Source: Cyclobacterium xiamenense (GTDB lineage: Bacteria > Bacteroidota > Bacteroidia > Cytophagales > Cyclobacteriaceae). From it: a DNA stretch of 64,000 nt. Each line of letters starts with the position of its first letter. Position 1 is the stretch's first letter. The DNA lies in the NCBI RefSeq assembly GCF_009467825.1, contig NZ_WIOK01000020.1, forward strand, positions 55,528 through 119,527, read 5' to 3'. Shown here one piece after another: positions 20,092-29,576 of the stretch. The notes beneath the pieces were generated by a model, which saw nothing but the letters and a program-made list of their open reading frames with translations, did not search any database and was not told the DNA's origin. Both the position numbers and the translations under genes were made by a program.

Positions 20092-20134
20092 ACCTGCCAA
20101 TTTACGGAAACGGAAGTTCTGTAAACCGGCAGGT
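20092..20134 (-). terminator. Probable terminator of the M56 gene
   Basis: An imperfect hairpin (ACCTGCC with GGCAGGT, inner TTTAC with GTAAA) that on the minus strand ends in GGTTTTCG. It lies just beyond the M56 stop codon and before the CE15 start. Confidence 0.5.
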
Positions 20135-20160
20135 ATCCACGATAAACGGTTGCTGGTTTT

Positions 20161-22653
20161 TTATTTTTTGGTGATGATCAGGATCACGCCGTTTTTAGCC
20201 TTTGACCCAAACAAATCGGTTTGATCTCCCTTCATCACTTGGATGGACTCAATTTTCTGTGGATTGGTCGTAGTCAGGACACGTTTATCTTGCTGTATCA
20301 CCCCATCGATTAGAAGCAAAGGGTCTTTGGTTGAATCAAACGGTTCGGACTGAAACTGATCTGCATAATTGATTTTTCGGAGGCCATTACTCCGCAGTGC
20401 TTCCTGCACGCGTTGAATGGTTTCCATTTTTACGCCTTCGGCAGCATAAAAGACCACTTCGGTGGTTTCCTTATTCCATTCTTGAAGTCGCACAATACTC
20501 GCGATACTATTCGATAGTCCAACCGATAGGGGAAGGGTGAATCCATCAATTGTCAGGTAGTCTTTGTTTAGGATTTTTAGGGAAACTTTTTTGTGCAGGG
20601 CTGGCAGCGCCGGCTTTCTTTCTTCGACGGCGTTCGATTTCCCGTAGCCATTCACAGTAATTTCCTCCCCATACAACCGCTTCTGAGAGGGAGGCAAGGG
20701 AATACCCTGATCCCGAAGTTGAAAGGTAATCGGTAGCAATACCAGGTAGTTGTCTTTGGGACTGACCGGCTCGAGTGGGGGCAGGTCTTTCAGTACGGTA
20801 AGCAACATTTCTCGCGTCTCGGGAGAAAGCGAATCCACAATTTCGTAGGAGAGTACCTTACCCATCCGGTCGGTTCGTATCTTGAGTAACGCCGTTCCGA
20901 CGGTGGCCTCTTTCCGATCGGTCTTCGGATACGTTAGATTTTTTAGAAAATGCCCGGTAGCGGCGTCTCCCAGTTTAATGGCTCCGGATTTTAAATCGTT
21001 GATGGTTTCTCCGGATGCCGTTTTGTTTACAGAAGTTGCGTTGGGTAGTATCCGGTCGCTGACCGCCGGATTCGCTACCGGAAGCGGTGGCTGGAGGCTT
21101 TCCCTACCAGATTGTTCCCGTTTACCGGCATCTTCGGTGAGGAACAAGCTGGCCTGGACGACAACGGGGACGGAGCTGCCCGCATGCGCTCCGGGAATCC
21201 AGACAGGAGCATCCGGATGGCTGATTGCATCCAACAGCTGCTGGTCCACCGTACCGCCGAAACTCTTTTTGATAACCGGATGCATGATTTTGCCTTCCTG
21301 GTCAATAATAAATTCGAGGGCCACCGAACCCGAGATGGGACGCAAGCCTTCCCGGCTGGCATGAAGGCTTTGCTGCAGGTAATTGTACCAACTTTCCCAC
21401 CCCGCAGCGGGGATTGGTTGTTGCTCCACCGATTCAAAGTCCAGGGCGTTTTCATACCGTTTGACCATGGTGGAATTGGAACGCAAGGATTCAATTAAAT
21501 CCAATACCCGGAAATAGTCGTGTTCGGTCTGAATACCCGAAAACTCGTAAGAAAGTTCGCCCAATTGAGCGACTAGTTGCTGGTTTTCGAGTGCTCCGAT
21601 ACGTTCGTAATGCACCGGGTTTTTCATGTTTTTTATTTTGATTCCCACCTGTAGGGAATCCTGTGCCGCCAGCACCTGGTTCTTCAGCAGGTGCACCGGC
21701 CGCGTACTGATTTGATTGAAAAGAGTGATTCCTTCTTTGGTTTTCATGGATACCAGACCAAAAAGCATAACCATCAACGGAACCAACATCAGCAGCTTAA
21801 ACCAATTGGTTTTTTGCGGACGCTTCAGCATCAGGATTCGGTTGAGTGTGGTGGACCGTACAAAGTAGCTTCCCAGGGGTAGGTCCAGTCCCTTGAATGC
21901 CATCTTCGCAATCAGTTGTGCGTAGGATAATTTGTTTTCGGTTCGTTTTAGTACCCGTGCATCCGCCTGGTACTCGTGCAGGTCCACCAGTGCCATACGC
22001 ATCAGGTGAATCATGGGGTTGAACCAGAAAATCGTACTAAGTAGCTGGTAATAGAGAACATCGTAGGAGTGGCGTTGTCTCACGTGTTCCAGTTCGTGTT
22101 CCAGGATTTGCGCTTTCTCCCGGTCCAGTAAGTGGGGATGATCTTCCCAGAATACCTTATCAAAAAAAGAAAAAACAGGAGCCAATCCATAAGTAGGAAC
22201 TTTGAAGTAATTATCCGTTAATATATAAACCGTCTGGTACCATCCCTTTTCCAATAATTGCCGCAATTGGAAATATTGCCAGAGCAAATGAGTAAGTAGG
22301 ATTCCGGCAACCAGCAAATAAATCAACAGCAGGTAATCGGTAATTTCCCATAGTGTCGGTAATTTACTCCCTGTCACCGTTACTTCGGGTAAGCCAAAGG
22401 TGCCAACAATTTCAGCCGTGTCGGATGTGTCAAACGCGCGTAAGAATGCCGTATTTTCCAGCGATATACTCGGCTTGTCAAAGGCGACAGGTATCTCTAC
22501 CAACGGAAATATAATTGCCAGTAAGGGGGTAAGCAATAGATAGACCCGATTGACCAAAAACGTTTTTTCATTTTTTAAAAAAACCCAATACAGCCCATAA
22601 AAAAAGGCCAGGCAGAACGTACTTTGCCACATGTAGTTGATAATGGTTGCCAT
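20161..22653 (-). CDS. M56 (BlaR1/MecR1-type) membrane peptidase fused to TonB-like and plug-like domains
   Basis: An 830-residue protein. Start set at 22653 (ATIINYMWQSTFCLAFFYGL is the usual first helix of this family). Three or four membrane segments precede the zinc motif HELEH at residues 186-190, in the typical context ILEHELEHVRQRHSYDVL. After the last membrane helix (about residue 290) come two TonB C-terminal-like regions (about residues 440-470 and 590-620; VALEFIIDQEGKI and ALLKIRTDRMGKV) and a final plug-like segment (about 775-830; LLIDGVIQQD ... NGVILIITKK). M56 proteins sense a signal and cleave a repressor such as BlaI. I see no BlaI gene beside it. Confidence 0.85.
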   Translation of the reverse strand: MATIINYMWQSTFCLAFFYGLYWVFLKNEKTFLVNRVYLLLTPLLAIIFPLVEIPVAFDKPSISLENTAFLRAFDTSDTAEIVGTFGLPEVTVTGSKLPTLWEITDYLLLIYLLVAGILLTHLLWQYFQLRQLLEKGWYQTVYILTDNYFKVPTYGLAPVFSFFDKVFWEDHPHLLDREKAQILEHELEHVRQRHSYDVLYYQLLSTIFWFNPMIHLMRMALVDLHEYQADARVLKRTENKLSYAQLIAKMAFKGLDLPLGSYFVRSTTLNRILMLKRPQKTNWFKLLMLVPLMVMLFGLVSMKTKEGITLFNQISTRPVHLLKNQVLAAQDSLQVGIKIKNMKNPVHYERIGALENQQLVAQLGELSYEFSGIQTEHDYFRVLDLIESLRSNSTMVKRYENALDFESVEQQPIPAAGWESWYNYLQQSLHASREGLRPISGSVALEFIIDQEGKIMHPVIKKSFGGTVDQQLLDAISHPDAPVWIPGAHAGSSVPVVVQASLFLTEDAGKREQSGRESLQPPLPVANPAVSDRILPNATSVNKTASGETINDLKSGAIKLGDAATGHFLKNLTYPKTDRKEATVGTALLKIRTDRMGKVLSYEIVDSLSPETREMLLTVLKDLPPLEPVSPKDNYLVLLPITFQLRDQGIPLPPSQKRLYGEEITVNGYGKSNAVEERKPALPALHKKVSLKILNKDYLTIDGFTLPLSVGLSNSIASIVRLQEWNKETTEVVFYAAEGVKMETIQRVQEALRSNGLRKINYADQFQSEPFDSTKDPLLLIDGVIQQDKRVLTTTNPQKIESIQVMKGDQTDLFGSKAKNGVILIITKK

Positions 22654-23323
22654 AGTTAATTGATTTTCCTGGTGTAAGTATTGAATGGAACGGTTTGTAT
22701 AGCGTATGTTATCTCGACGGGTGAAATGGATTCCGGCGGAAAAGCCCAAAAAGACTCCGAAGCAGGGAAATTGCTGCAATGGCTCCCGTTGGCCTTCTGC
22801 TTGAAATGACTATCGGTTGCAGCCAGCTTTAGGAAAAGAAGCGCTGTTTGCATTCCGGACAGGCAATTGGAAAACAATGCCCAATACCAGGTACTCACCG
22901 CAGTCAGATTAAAAATACGTGGATTGAATGTCATCACCTGGTTTCGTACGTTTTTGTTTCCTGAAACGATACATGCATTTCGTATAAACTTAACCATTTA
23001 GTTTTTATTTTCCAAACTATCGCTGATTTTTTTGCACCCGCTATATAATGGCTGAAAAAATACGGTTTGACCACCCAGATTTTTATCCCGATTTTGAACG
23101 GGTGGTTGAGCGGAGTAGCAGGAAAGAAAAATAGCAGGATTGACTGCCTACACCTGGGGTAGTTAATCCCTGGAAAAGCGCTGCGCAATCCGGCAACAAT
23201 TCTGTTTAAAGAATGTTTTTTTTATATATACTGTTTTGGTAGTGTATTTGTATATAAAAATAGTTGTATCTTTACATTAAATATATTTATTAATTAACCT
23301 TTCATTTTAAATTAAAAGATAGA
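22654..23323. other. AT-rich gap of 670 bases between the M56 gene and an orphan HTH gene
   Basis: No convincing coding frame. Short minus-strand frames exist but show no family features. One inverted repeat (ACCACCC 23070-23076 with GGGTGGT 23100-23106) and a very AT-rich stretch from about 23215, which probably is the promoter of the following gene. The M56 gene promoter should also lie here; a BlaI-type repressor gene, the usual partner, is absent. Confidence 0.5.
23247..23274 (+). promoter_or_regulatory. Candidate promoter of the HTH gene
   Basis: TTTG at 23247-23250 and TATCTTTA at 23267-23274, 16 bases apart, in AT-rich DNA 50 bases upstream of the start. It approximates the Bacteroidota promoter consensus with slightly short spacing. 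Confidence 0.45.
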
Positions 23324-23743
23324 ATGACGATTCAAGAGTTTTTAAACAAGTATGCAGATCTTTCAAAAACAGATGCTGTCGTTTACATGGAAGATGCCGA
23401 GGGAAATGTATTTCACTCAATTGACGATGCCCATAAAAAAGGAACCCATCCTTTTGTAACCAAAAATATCAAAGATACCGCACTTGAAGATTTGGGAGAG
23501 TTGGGAATACAGTCAAAAACCGAAGCTTCAAAATTTGTTGACCTCCTTCAGTTTATTTACGGAGCCGAGGGGAAAAGCGATAAGAGCATCCCCAGAGGTC
23601 GACGTACGTATTCAAGTCAGGAGAAGGCAGCGATATTGAAGGCCTGGAAAAAAGCGGAAGCCGAAGGAAAGACAAAAGCCGACTTTAGCAAAGAGACAGG
23701 CGTCACGTATCAGACGCTTTTTAAGTGGATCAAAGAGGCGTAA
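23324..23743 (+). CDS. Orphan protein with C-terminal helix-turn-helix
   Basis: A 139-residue protein. The N-terminal half (FLNKYADLSKTDAVVYM onward) is not recognised. After a basic linker (SIPRGRRTYSSQEK) the C-terminal 45 residues (AAILKAWKKAEAEGKTKADF ... GVTYQTLFKWIKEA) look like the HTH of IS3 OrfA / Tn3-type DNA-binding domains, in which the last helix (YQTLFKWIK) recognises DNA. No transposase catalytic gene follows; a strong terminator and tRNA gene do. It might be a nucleoid or regulatory protein, or a domesticated transposase part. Confidence 0.6.
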   Translation: MTIQEFLNKYADLSKTDAVVYMEDAEGNVFHSIDDAHKKGTHPFVTKNIKDTALEDLGELGIQSKTEASKFVDLLQFIYGAEGKSDKSIPRGRRTYSSQEKAAILKAWKKAEAEGKTKADFSKETGVTYQTLFKWIKEA

Positions 23744-23842
23744 TGCCCTGTAGCAGACTTCTGATCAACAACTAGGTGCTGCCTGTCCGACGGCCCGAAT
23801 TAACGGGCTTTTAACCGATGCAGTACTTGGGGATCAAAAAGC

Positions 23843-23876
23843 AAAAAGTCCCCTTTCGTGAGAAAGGGGACTTTTT
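23843..23876. terminator. Bidirectional terminator between the HTH gene and tRNA-Arg
   Basis: A perfect 15-base stem (23843-23857 with 23862-23876), GTGA loop, with T runs on both strands. It can end the HTH transcript on the plus strand and the tRNA transcript on the minus strand. Confidence 0.9.
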
Positions 23877-23879
23877 TTG

Positions 23880-23953
23880 TACACCCGGAAGGATTCGAAC
23901 CCTCAACCCTCGGAGCCGAAATCCGATATTCTATCCAGTTGAACTACGGGTGC
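23880..23953 (-). tRNA. tRNA-Arg (anticodon UCG)
   Basis: The minus strand folds as a 74-base tRNA without encoded CCA. The acceptor stem GCACCCG pairs with CGGGTGU (one G-U). The D stem is GUUC/GAAU, the anticodon stem UCGGA/UCCGA encloses loop UUUCGGC with anticodon UCG, and the T arm contains the UUCGAAU loop. The discriminator base is A. Confidence 0.92.
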
Positions 23954-23990
23954 CTGTTTGCGATTGTGGCGCAAAACTAATAAAAATTAT

Positions 23991-25205
23991 TTAAGGTTGC
24001 AGTACATTTTGCACTTTTTCTGCAGCTTCTTTTAAAGTTATTGCGGAAGTTACTTTCAGCCCGGATTCGTCAATGATTTTTGCGCCTTCTTCGGCATTGG
24101 TTCCTTGCAGGCGGACGATGATTGGTATCTGTATGTCTCCAATGGACTTATAGGCTTCCACAACGCCCGTCGCAATACGGTCGCAGCGAACGATGCCGCC
24201 GAACACGTTGATCAATATGGCTTTCACCTTGGGGTCTTTCAATATGATTCGAAAGCCTGCTTCCACGGTTTGTGCATTGGCGCCTCCTCCCACATCAAGG
24301 AAGTTCGCAGGCTCTCCACCGGAAAGCTTGATCATGTCCATGGTAGCCATGGCCAAGCCGGCTCCATTGACCATGCAACCCACATTTCCGTCCAGCTTTA
24401 CGTAATTCAATCCGGATTCACCGGCTTCCACTTCCAGCGGGTCTTCTTCGTCCAAATCCCGCATTTCTGCCAGGGGTTTATTTCGGAAGAGCGCGTTGTC
24501 GTCTATGTTTACCTTTGCGTCTACCGCCAAGATTTGATCGTCTGACGTCTTTAAAACAGGGTTGATTTCAAATTGTGAGGCATCCGTGGCATCGTAAGCA
24601 GCATACAGCGCCATGATAAATTTCACCATTTCTTTGAAAGCATTCCCCTCCAAACCCAGCTGGAAAGCAACTTTTCGTGCCTGGTAGGGCTGGATTCCGA
24701 GAGAAGGGTCTACCCATTCCTTGATAATTTTCTCAGGACTATGCTCGGCTACTTCTTCAATGTCCATGCCGCCTTCCGTGGAAGCCATGATGACGTTGCT
24801 TCCCGCAGCTCTGTCCAGCAAGATCGACAGGTAATACTCTTTGGGTTCGGATTTTCCGGGATAGTAAACGTCTTGCGCTACCAAAATCTTCTTCACCAAT
24901 TTTCCATCCTCACCGGTTTGGATCGTTACCAGTGTACCATTCAGTATCTTACCGGCCTTTTCGGGAACCTCATCGAGCGATCTTGCCAATACCACTCCCC
25001 GGGACCCGGTTTCTTTGATTTCTCCTTTTCCTCTGCCGCCGGCATGGATTTGGGCTTTCAGAACATACCAGGAAGTACCAGTGGTTTCATTGAGCTTTTT
25101 TGCGGCTTCCAGTGCGGATTCCGGGCTGTCCGCCACAATACCTTCCTGTATTTTGACTCCGTAAGACTTTAATACTTCCTTTGCTTGATATTCGTGTATA
25201 TTCAT
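23991..25205 (-). CDS. sucC: Succinate-CoA ligase (ADP-forming) subunit beta
   Basis: A 404-residue TCA-cycle enzyme subunit. Start set at 25205, because [17 protein letters not shown] is the conserved N terminus; eleven further in-frame codons upstream are not family-like. The ATP-grasp domain ([12 protein letters not shown]) is followed by FEINPVLKT and the C-terminal ligase domain with [13 protein letters not shown] and [13 protein letters not shown], the power-helix region. The alpha subunit (sucD) is not adjacent, as is often the case in Bacteroidota. Confidence 0.96.
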   Translation of the reverse strand: MNIHEYQAKEVLKSYGVKIQEGIVADSPESALEAAKKLNETTGTSWYVLKAQIHAGGRGKGEIKETGSRGVVLARSLDEVPEKAGKILNGTLVTIQTGEDGKLVKKILVAQDVYYPGKSEPKEYYLSILLDRAAGSNVIMASTEGGMDIEEVAEHSPEKIIKEWVDPSLGIQPYQARKVAFQLGLEGNAFKEMVKFIMALYAAYDATDASQFEINPVLKTSDDQILAVDAKVNIDDNALFRNKPLAEMRDLDEEDPLEVEAGESGLNYVKLDGNVGCMVNGAGLAMATMDMIKLSGGEPANFLDVGGGANAQTVEAGFRIILKDPKVKAILINVFGGIVRCDRIATGVVEAYKSIGDIQIPIIVRLQGTNAEEGAKIIDESGLKVTSAITLKEAAEKVQNVLQP

Positions 25206-25452
25206 TCTAGTCAAATTTTTGCCCGAAGTTAATGTCAAATGTCCGATTATTCAAGGGTTGTGTCTCGCTTTTTGGGCAAATAGGAAAACATTGTTTGTTT
25301 TTTACTACCTTATATTGATCTATGGCGTTATAAATCAGCGGTATAGTAAAATGCACACGGATAAACCGCCGCGGCTACCCGCTTTTTTGAAAATTTCATT
25401 AATTTTACCACCGTTCCAGTTTTTGAAGTTCGTCTACTTACCACGTTTATCT

Positions 25453-26106
25453 ATGCTTATTGCACAATCGATTCAAAAATACTACGGTGATCTTCACGTG
25501 TTGAAAGGGGTAAACGTCTCCATACAAAAAGGCGAAATTGTCTCCATCGTCGGTGCATCCGGTGCCGGTAAAAGCACTTTGTTACACATTTTGGGTACCT
25601 TGGATAAAGCCGATTCCGGAACCCTGGAAGTAGAGGGATTGGATATCTTGAAATTGACCGGCGATAGACTAGCTACTTTTAGAAATGATCGGATTGGCTT
25701 TATTTTTCAATTTCACAACCTCCTGCCGGAGTTTACCGCCGAGGAGAATATTTGGATCCCCGGCCTGATGGGGAAAAAACCGGAAAACGCCCTGAAGAAG
25801 CGGACCCAAGATCTGGCGAAATTACTGGGGATACAAAACCGGCTGTCTCACAAACCCGCCGCATTGTCCGGTGGAGAGCAGCAGCGTGTGGCCGTTGCCA
25901 GAGCCCTTGTTAATAACCCCGACATGATTTTTGCCGATGAACCCAGTGGCAACCTGGACACCCAAAATGCCCAATCCTTGCACGAACTTTTTTTTAAACT
26001 GCGGGACGAATTTGGGCAGTCCTTTGTAATTGTGACGCATAACCAAAGCCTGGCCGGCATGTCTGATCGGATGCTGACCATGGAGGACGGAAAGATATTG
26101 GCTTGA
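25453..26106 (+). CDS. ABC transporter ATP-binding protein, LolD-like
   Basis: A 217-residue ABC ATPase. Start set at 25453 (MLIAQSIQKYYGDLHVLKGV); the in-frame extension upstream is not conserved-looking. Walker A is GASGAGKS, the signature is LSGGEQQRVAVARAL, Walker B is MIFADEPSGNLD, and the H-loop is IVTHNQ. The order and the Q-loop IGFIFQFHNLLPEFTAEEN fit the LolD/MacB group, which power lipoprotein release or export. The permease partner (LolC/E-like) is not nearby. Confidence 0.85.
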   Translation: MLIAQSIQKYYGDLHVLKGVNVSIQKGEIVSIVGASGAGKSTLLHILGTLDKADSGTLEVEGLDILKLTGDRLATFRNDRIGFIFQFHNLLPEFTAEENIWIPGLMGKKPENALKKRTQDLAKLLGIQNRLSHKPAALSGGEQQRVAVARALVNNPDMIFADEPSGNLDTQNAQSLHELFFKLRDEFGQSFVIVTHNQSLAGMSDRMLTMEDGKILA

Positions 26107-26192
26107 AATAGAGGACCTGCGGTATCTTTGGTTCCCGTTAATCATGGATTCAAAAATTAATTTTTATCTTTGGTACTTCAAAACTGCAGGCT

Positions 26193-27140
26193 ATGGTATT
26201 AGAATTTGAAAAACCTATCGCTGATCTGGAGCATAAACTCCACGAGATGATACAATTGGCAAAAGGGAAAAACATTGATTTATCGGCTGATATACAGTCT
26301 CTGGAAGAAAAACTTCAGACATTGAAAAAAGAGACCTTTCAAAACCTTACCCGATGGCAGCGGGTACAGCTTTCCCGCCACGGTGACCGGCCCTATGCCC
26401 TGGATTACATCTACGAAATGACCAATGATTTTATCGAATTGCACGGAGACCGCACGGTAAAAGACGACAAGGCCATGATTGGAGGTTTGGGCGATATCGA
26501 TGGTCGGACCGTTATGTTTATTGGTCAGCAGAAGGGAAGAAATACCAAGCAACGACAGGAACGAAATTTCGGCATGGCCAATCCCGAGGGGTACCGAAAG
26601 GCCCTGCGGTTGATGAAAATGGCCGAAAAATTTAATAAACCCATCATTACATTGATTGACACACCGGGGGCCTTCCCTGGCATCGAGGCCGAGGAGCGTG
26701 GTCAGGGAGAAGCGATCGCCAAAAACCTCCGGGAGATGTTCAAGCTCAGGGTGCCGGTGATTTGCATCATCATTGGGGAGGGGGCATCTGGAGGTGCACT
26801 GGGTATCGCTATCGGTGACCGGGTCTTGATGTTGGAAAATACCTGGTATTCAGTGATTTCCCCCGAATCCTGTTCCTCGATCCTATGGCGAAGTTGGGAC
26901 TATAAGGAACAGGCTGCCGAGGCTCTGAAACTCACCGGCCCGGACATGAAAAATCACGGCTTGATCGATGGCATCATTGAGGAACCGCTGGGAGGTGCTC
27001 ATCGAAACATGCTGGACATGGCTGCGCGTATCAAACAAACCATTATCAAATCATTAAAGGAGTTGGATAAAATCAGTCCTGAGAAACGCATTGCCAGTCG
27101 GATCGAAAAATTCTGCTCCATGGGGGTTGTCAATGAGTAA
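26193..27140 (+). CDS. accA: Acetyl-CoA carboxylase carboxyltransferase subunit alpha
   Basis: A 315-residue subunit that transfers CO2 from carboxybiotin to acetyl-CoA, the first step of fatty acid synthesis. [15 protein letters not shown] is the usual N terminus. [40 protein letters not shown] and [20 protein letters not shown] are hallmark motifs. Length is normal. It is followed at 39 bases by a patatin-like gene and further lipid genes. Confidence 0.97.
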   Translation: MVLEFEKPIADLEHKLHEMIQLAKGKNIDLSADIQSLEEKLQTLKKETFQNLTRWQRVQLSRHGDRPYALDYIYEMTNDFIELHGDRTVKDDKAMIGGLGDIDGRTVMFIGQQKGRNTKQRQERNFGMANPEGYRKALRLMKMAEKFNKPIITLIDTPGAFPGIEAEERGQGEAIAKNLREMFKLRVPVICIIIGEGASGGALGIAIGDRVLMLENTWYSVISPESCSSILWRSWDYKEQAAEALKLTGPDMKNHGLIDGIIEEPLGGAHRNMLDMAARIKQTIIKSLKELDKISPEKRIASRIEKFCSMGVVNE

Positions 27141-27179
27141 GCCAAATCTGTCCAAGCTTCCCAAATCCAGTACCGTATT

Positions 27180-27983
27180 TTGAAAAAAAACCATTCGATA
27201 GGAATTGTTCTTTCCGGTGGTGGGGTAAGAGGAATCGCCCACCTGGGAATCTTACAGGCGCTAAACGAGAAGGGTATTTACCCGGACTACCTGTCGGGCA
27301 GCAGTGCCGGCGCCATCGCAGCGGTGATGTATGCTTACGGCTACAAACCTCAGGAAATATTGGACATCATCGTTCAAACGAACTATTTCAAGTTCTTCAA
27401 ACCAGCCATCAGTTTCAAAGCATTGCTGAAAATGGACAGGCTTGCGGATTTGTTTAAAAAATACCTTCCGGTGGATGATTTTTCAGCGTTGAAAATCCCC
27501 ACCTTTCTCGCAGCCACCAATATCCTTACCGGGCAGACGGTGTACTTTTCCGAGGGCCCCATCATTCGGCGAATCATGGCGTCCTCCTGCATTCCCGGGA
27601 TGTTTGAGCCCATTTCGTTGGATGGCGCCTATTTCGTGGACGGAGGAGTGCTGAATAACCTTCCGGTGGAGCCGCTATTGGATCGCTGCCAGACCATCAT
27701 CGGTGTCAATTGCAACCATTTACCCGAACTCCAAGCCATTGGTCACGTGAAGGGGCTCATCGAACGTACGGTGATTTTGTCGATGAACTACAATGTCTAC
27801 AGCCGAAAACACCATTGTGATTTTTTTATTGAGCCCCCGGGATTGGCCAGTTTCGGCGTGTTGGAAATCAAGAAAGCCAAGGAAATATACGCTGCAGGCT
27901 ATGCTGCCTGCCTGGAGGCCTTGCAGGACAGTCCCGCACTGGAAGCATTAGGCAGCAAAAACCTGGATTCGATCAAACCATGA
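27180..27983 (+). CDS. Patatin-like phospholipase
   Basis: A 267-residue lipid acyl hydrolase. It starts with TTG at 27180, directly before the conserved SIGIVLSGGGVRGIAHLGIL oxyanion loop; no better start is seen. The nucleophile motif is YLSGSSAGAIAAV (G-x-S-x-G) and the catalytic Asp is in YFVDGGVLNNLPVEPL (D-G-G). It should release fatty acids from phospholipid or other lipid. No signal peptide, so cytosolic. It overlaps the acyltransferase gene by four bases, which suggests joint membrane-lipid remodelling. Confidence 0.9.
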   Translation: MKKNHSIGIVLSGGGVRGIAHLGILQALNEKGIYPDYLSGSSAGAIAAVMYAYGYKPQEILDIIVQTNYFKFFKPAISFKALLKMDRLADLFKKYLPVDDFSALKIPTFLAATNILTGQTVYFSEGPIIRRIMASSCIPGMFEPISLDGAYFVDGGVLNNLPVEPLLDRCQTIIGVNCNHLPELQAIGHVKGLIERTVILSMNYNVYSRKHHCDFFIEPPGLASFGVLEIKKAKEIYAAGYAACLEALQDSPALEALGSKNLDSIKP

Positions 27984-28537
27984 AAGTACTCGCTCGTTTT
28001 GTATTTTGGATCACTGGCTGGAAAGTATCCGGCGAATGGCCAGAAGGGGTCAAAAAGGCCGTATTGATCGCCATTCCCCACACCAGCAACTGGGACCTGC
28101 TGTACGCCAGGTCTGCTTTTTACCTGATGGGAGTTCCCGTCCGGTTTACCATCAAAAAGGAAGTGATGGTCGGTCCCCTGGGCTGGCTTATCAAGGCGCT
28201 GGGGGGGATTTCCATCGACCGTAGCCGCATGCCCGGAAAACGAAAACAAACCTATACACAAGCCATGATTCAAATGCTGCGCGAACGCGAGGATCTGGTC
28301 ATTATGGTTACCCCGGAAGGTACCCGTAGTTATGCCCCGCGCTGGAAATCCGGATTCTACCACATCGCACAGGGAGCCGGCGTTCCGGTGGTAATTGGGT
28401 TTTTAGACTACAAGCGAAAGCTGGCAGGAATAGGCCCTGTCATCATTCCGGACGGCAACATGGAAGCCCAAATTGAAGAAATGAAAGCCTTTGGCCGGAC
28501 CATTACCGGAAAGTATCCCGAGCAGGGAATTCGCTGA
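27980..28537 (+). CDS. 1-acylglycerol-3-phosphate acyltransferase-like protein (PlsC family)
   Basis: A 185-residue acyltransferase. The catalytic H-x4-D box is IPHTSNWDLLY. VPVRFTIKKEVMVGPLG, ISIDRSRM and LVIMVTPEGTRS (the E-G-T-R acceptor-phosphate motif) follow. It is shorter than PlsC and matches the small bacterial group often called acyltransferase. It overlaps the patatin gene by four bases. Confidence 0.85.
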   Translation: MKVLARFVFWITGWKVSGEWPEGVKKAVLIAIPHTSNWDLLYARSAFYLMGVPVRFTIKKEVMVGPLGWLIKALGGISIDRSRMPGKRKQTYTQAMIQMLREREDLVIMVTPEGTRSYAPRWKSGFYHIAQGAGVPVVIGFLDYKRKLAGIGPVIIPDGNMEAQIEEMKAFGRTITGKYPEQGIR

Positions 28538-28614
28538 TTAGAACAATAGCGGGGGGATCGAAAATTCAGGAATGATTTTTGAAGCAGATCCGGTAGTTAA
28601 CCGAACCACTACCG

Positions 28615-29568
28615 ATGATCAAACGAAACCTTAAAAAGCTTAAAAACTATACTGTTTTTGAGATACTTTCCGACAGCGTAAAGGAATTTGGAAAAAGTGA
28701 TTCAATGACCTTTGCGGCTTCTACCGCGTTTTACACCATTTTTTCACTACCTGCGCTGCTTATTATTGTATTAAATATCGCGTCTGTTTTGTACAGTGAA
28801 AATACCGTAAAAGACGAATTGCTGGCGCAGGTATCCGGATTGGTGGGCGATGAAAGTGCAGAAACCCTGGACGAAGTCATGAAAAACGTATCCATTAGCG
28901 GTCAGGGCATGTACACCCGGGCTTTGGGAATCGGGATCTTGATCTTTTCCGCCACGACGGTATTTGTCAGCCTTCAAAACAGCATCAATCATATCTGGCA
29001 CATCAAATCCAAACCGGAAAAAGGCTTGCTGAAATTTGCGGTAAACCGGCTCCTTAGCTTTTCCATGGTGGCTTCCATTGGCTTTTTACTCCTGGTATCC
29101 CTGCTGGCAGATGCACTGATTGTGATTTTTTTGAATTACTTTTCGACGATTTTTGATAGCGATACCTTAAAAATGGCCTCGGTTATCAACTTTTTTGTGA
29201 CGCAGGGTATATTAATTCTGGTATTTGGCCTGATGTACAAAATACTTCCGGATGCCGTGGTGAAATGGAAGGATGTCTGGTTGGGCGCATTTGTAACCAT
29301 GCTGCTGTTTGGCCTGGGTAAGTACCTGATCGGGCTGTATATGGGAAATGCGGACGTGGGCAGCTATTACGGTACGGCAGGTTCACTGGTGGTAGTGCTG
29401 ATTTGGGTGTACTATTCGGCGGTGATTTTTTTGTTCGGCGCCCAACTAACCTATTTTATCGCAGAGAACATCGGTGGACAGGTAACCCCCATCAAGGAGG
29501 CAGTTAAAATTCAGACCATAGAAATGGACGCCGACAATGCCGTTGAAACGGCAAAAGATACTGCCTGA
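28615..29568 (+). CDS. YihY/BrkB-family membrane protein
   Basis: A 317-residue protein with about six membrane segments. DSMTFAASTAFYTIFSLPAL at the N terminus and LLFGLGKYLIGLYMGNADVG plus YYGTAGSLVVVLIWVYYSAV are the conserved YihY regions. These proteins were once called ribonuclease BN by mistake; the role is probably envelope-related but unproven. The gene converges on the SDR gene with eight bases between. Confidence 0.9.
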   Translation: MIKRNLKKLKNYTVFEILSDSVKEFGKSDSMTFAASTAFYTIFSLPALLIIVLNIASVLYSENTVKDELLAQVSGLVGDESAETLDEVMKNVSISGQGMYTRALGIGILIFSATTVFVSLQNSINHIWHIKSKPEKGLLKFAVNRLLSFSMVASIGFLLLVSLLADALIVIFLNYFSTIFDSDTLKMASVINFFVTQGILILVFGLMYKILPDAVVKWKDVWLGAFVTMLLFGLGKYLIGLYMGNADVGSYYGTAGSLVVVLIWVYYSAVIFLFGAQLTYFIAENIGGQVTPIKEAVKIQTIEMDADNAVETAKDTA

Positions 29569-29576
29569 ATGGTATC

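Noticed and set aside
22656..23188. Short minus-strand frames that might be a BlaI-type repressor
   Set aside because: No winged-helix pattern and no conserved BlaI start; composition is AT-rich and frames overlap without features.
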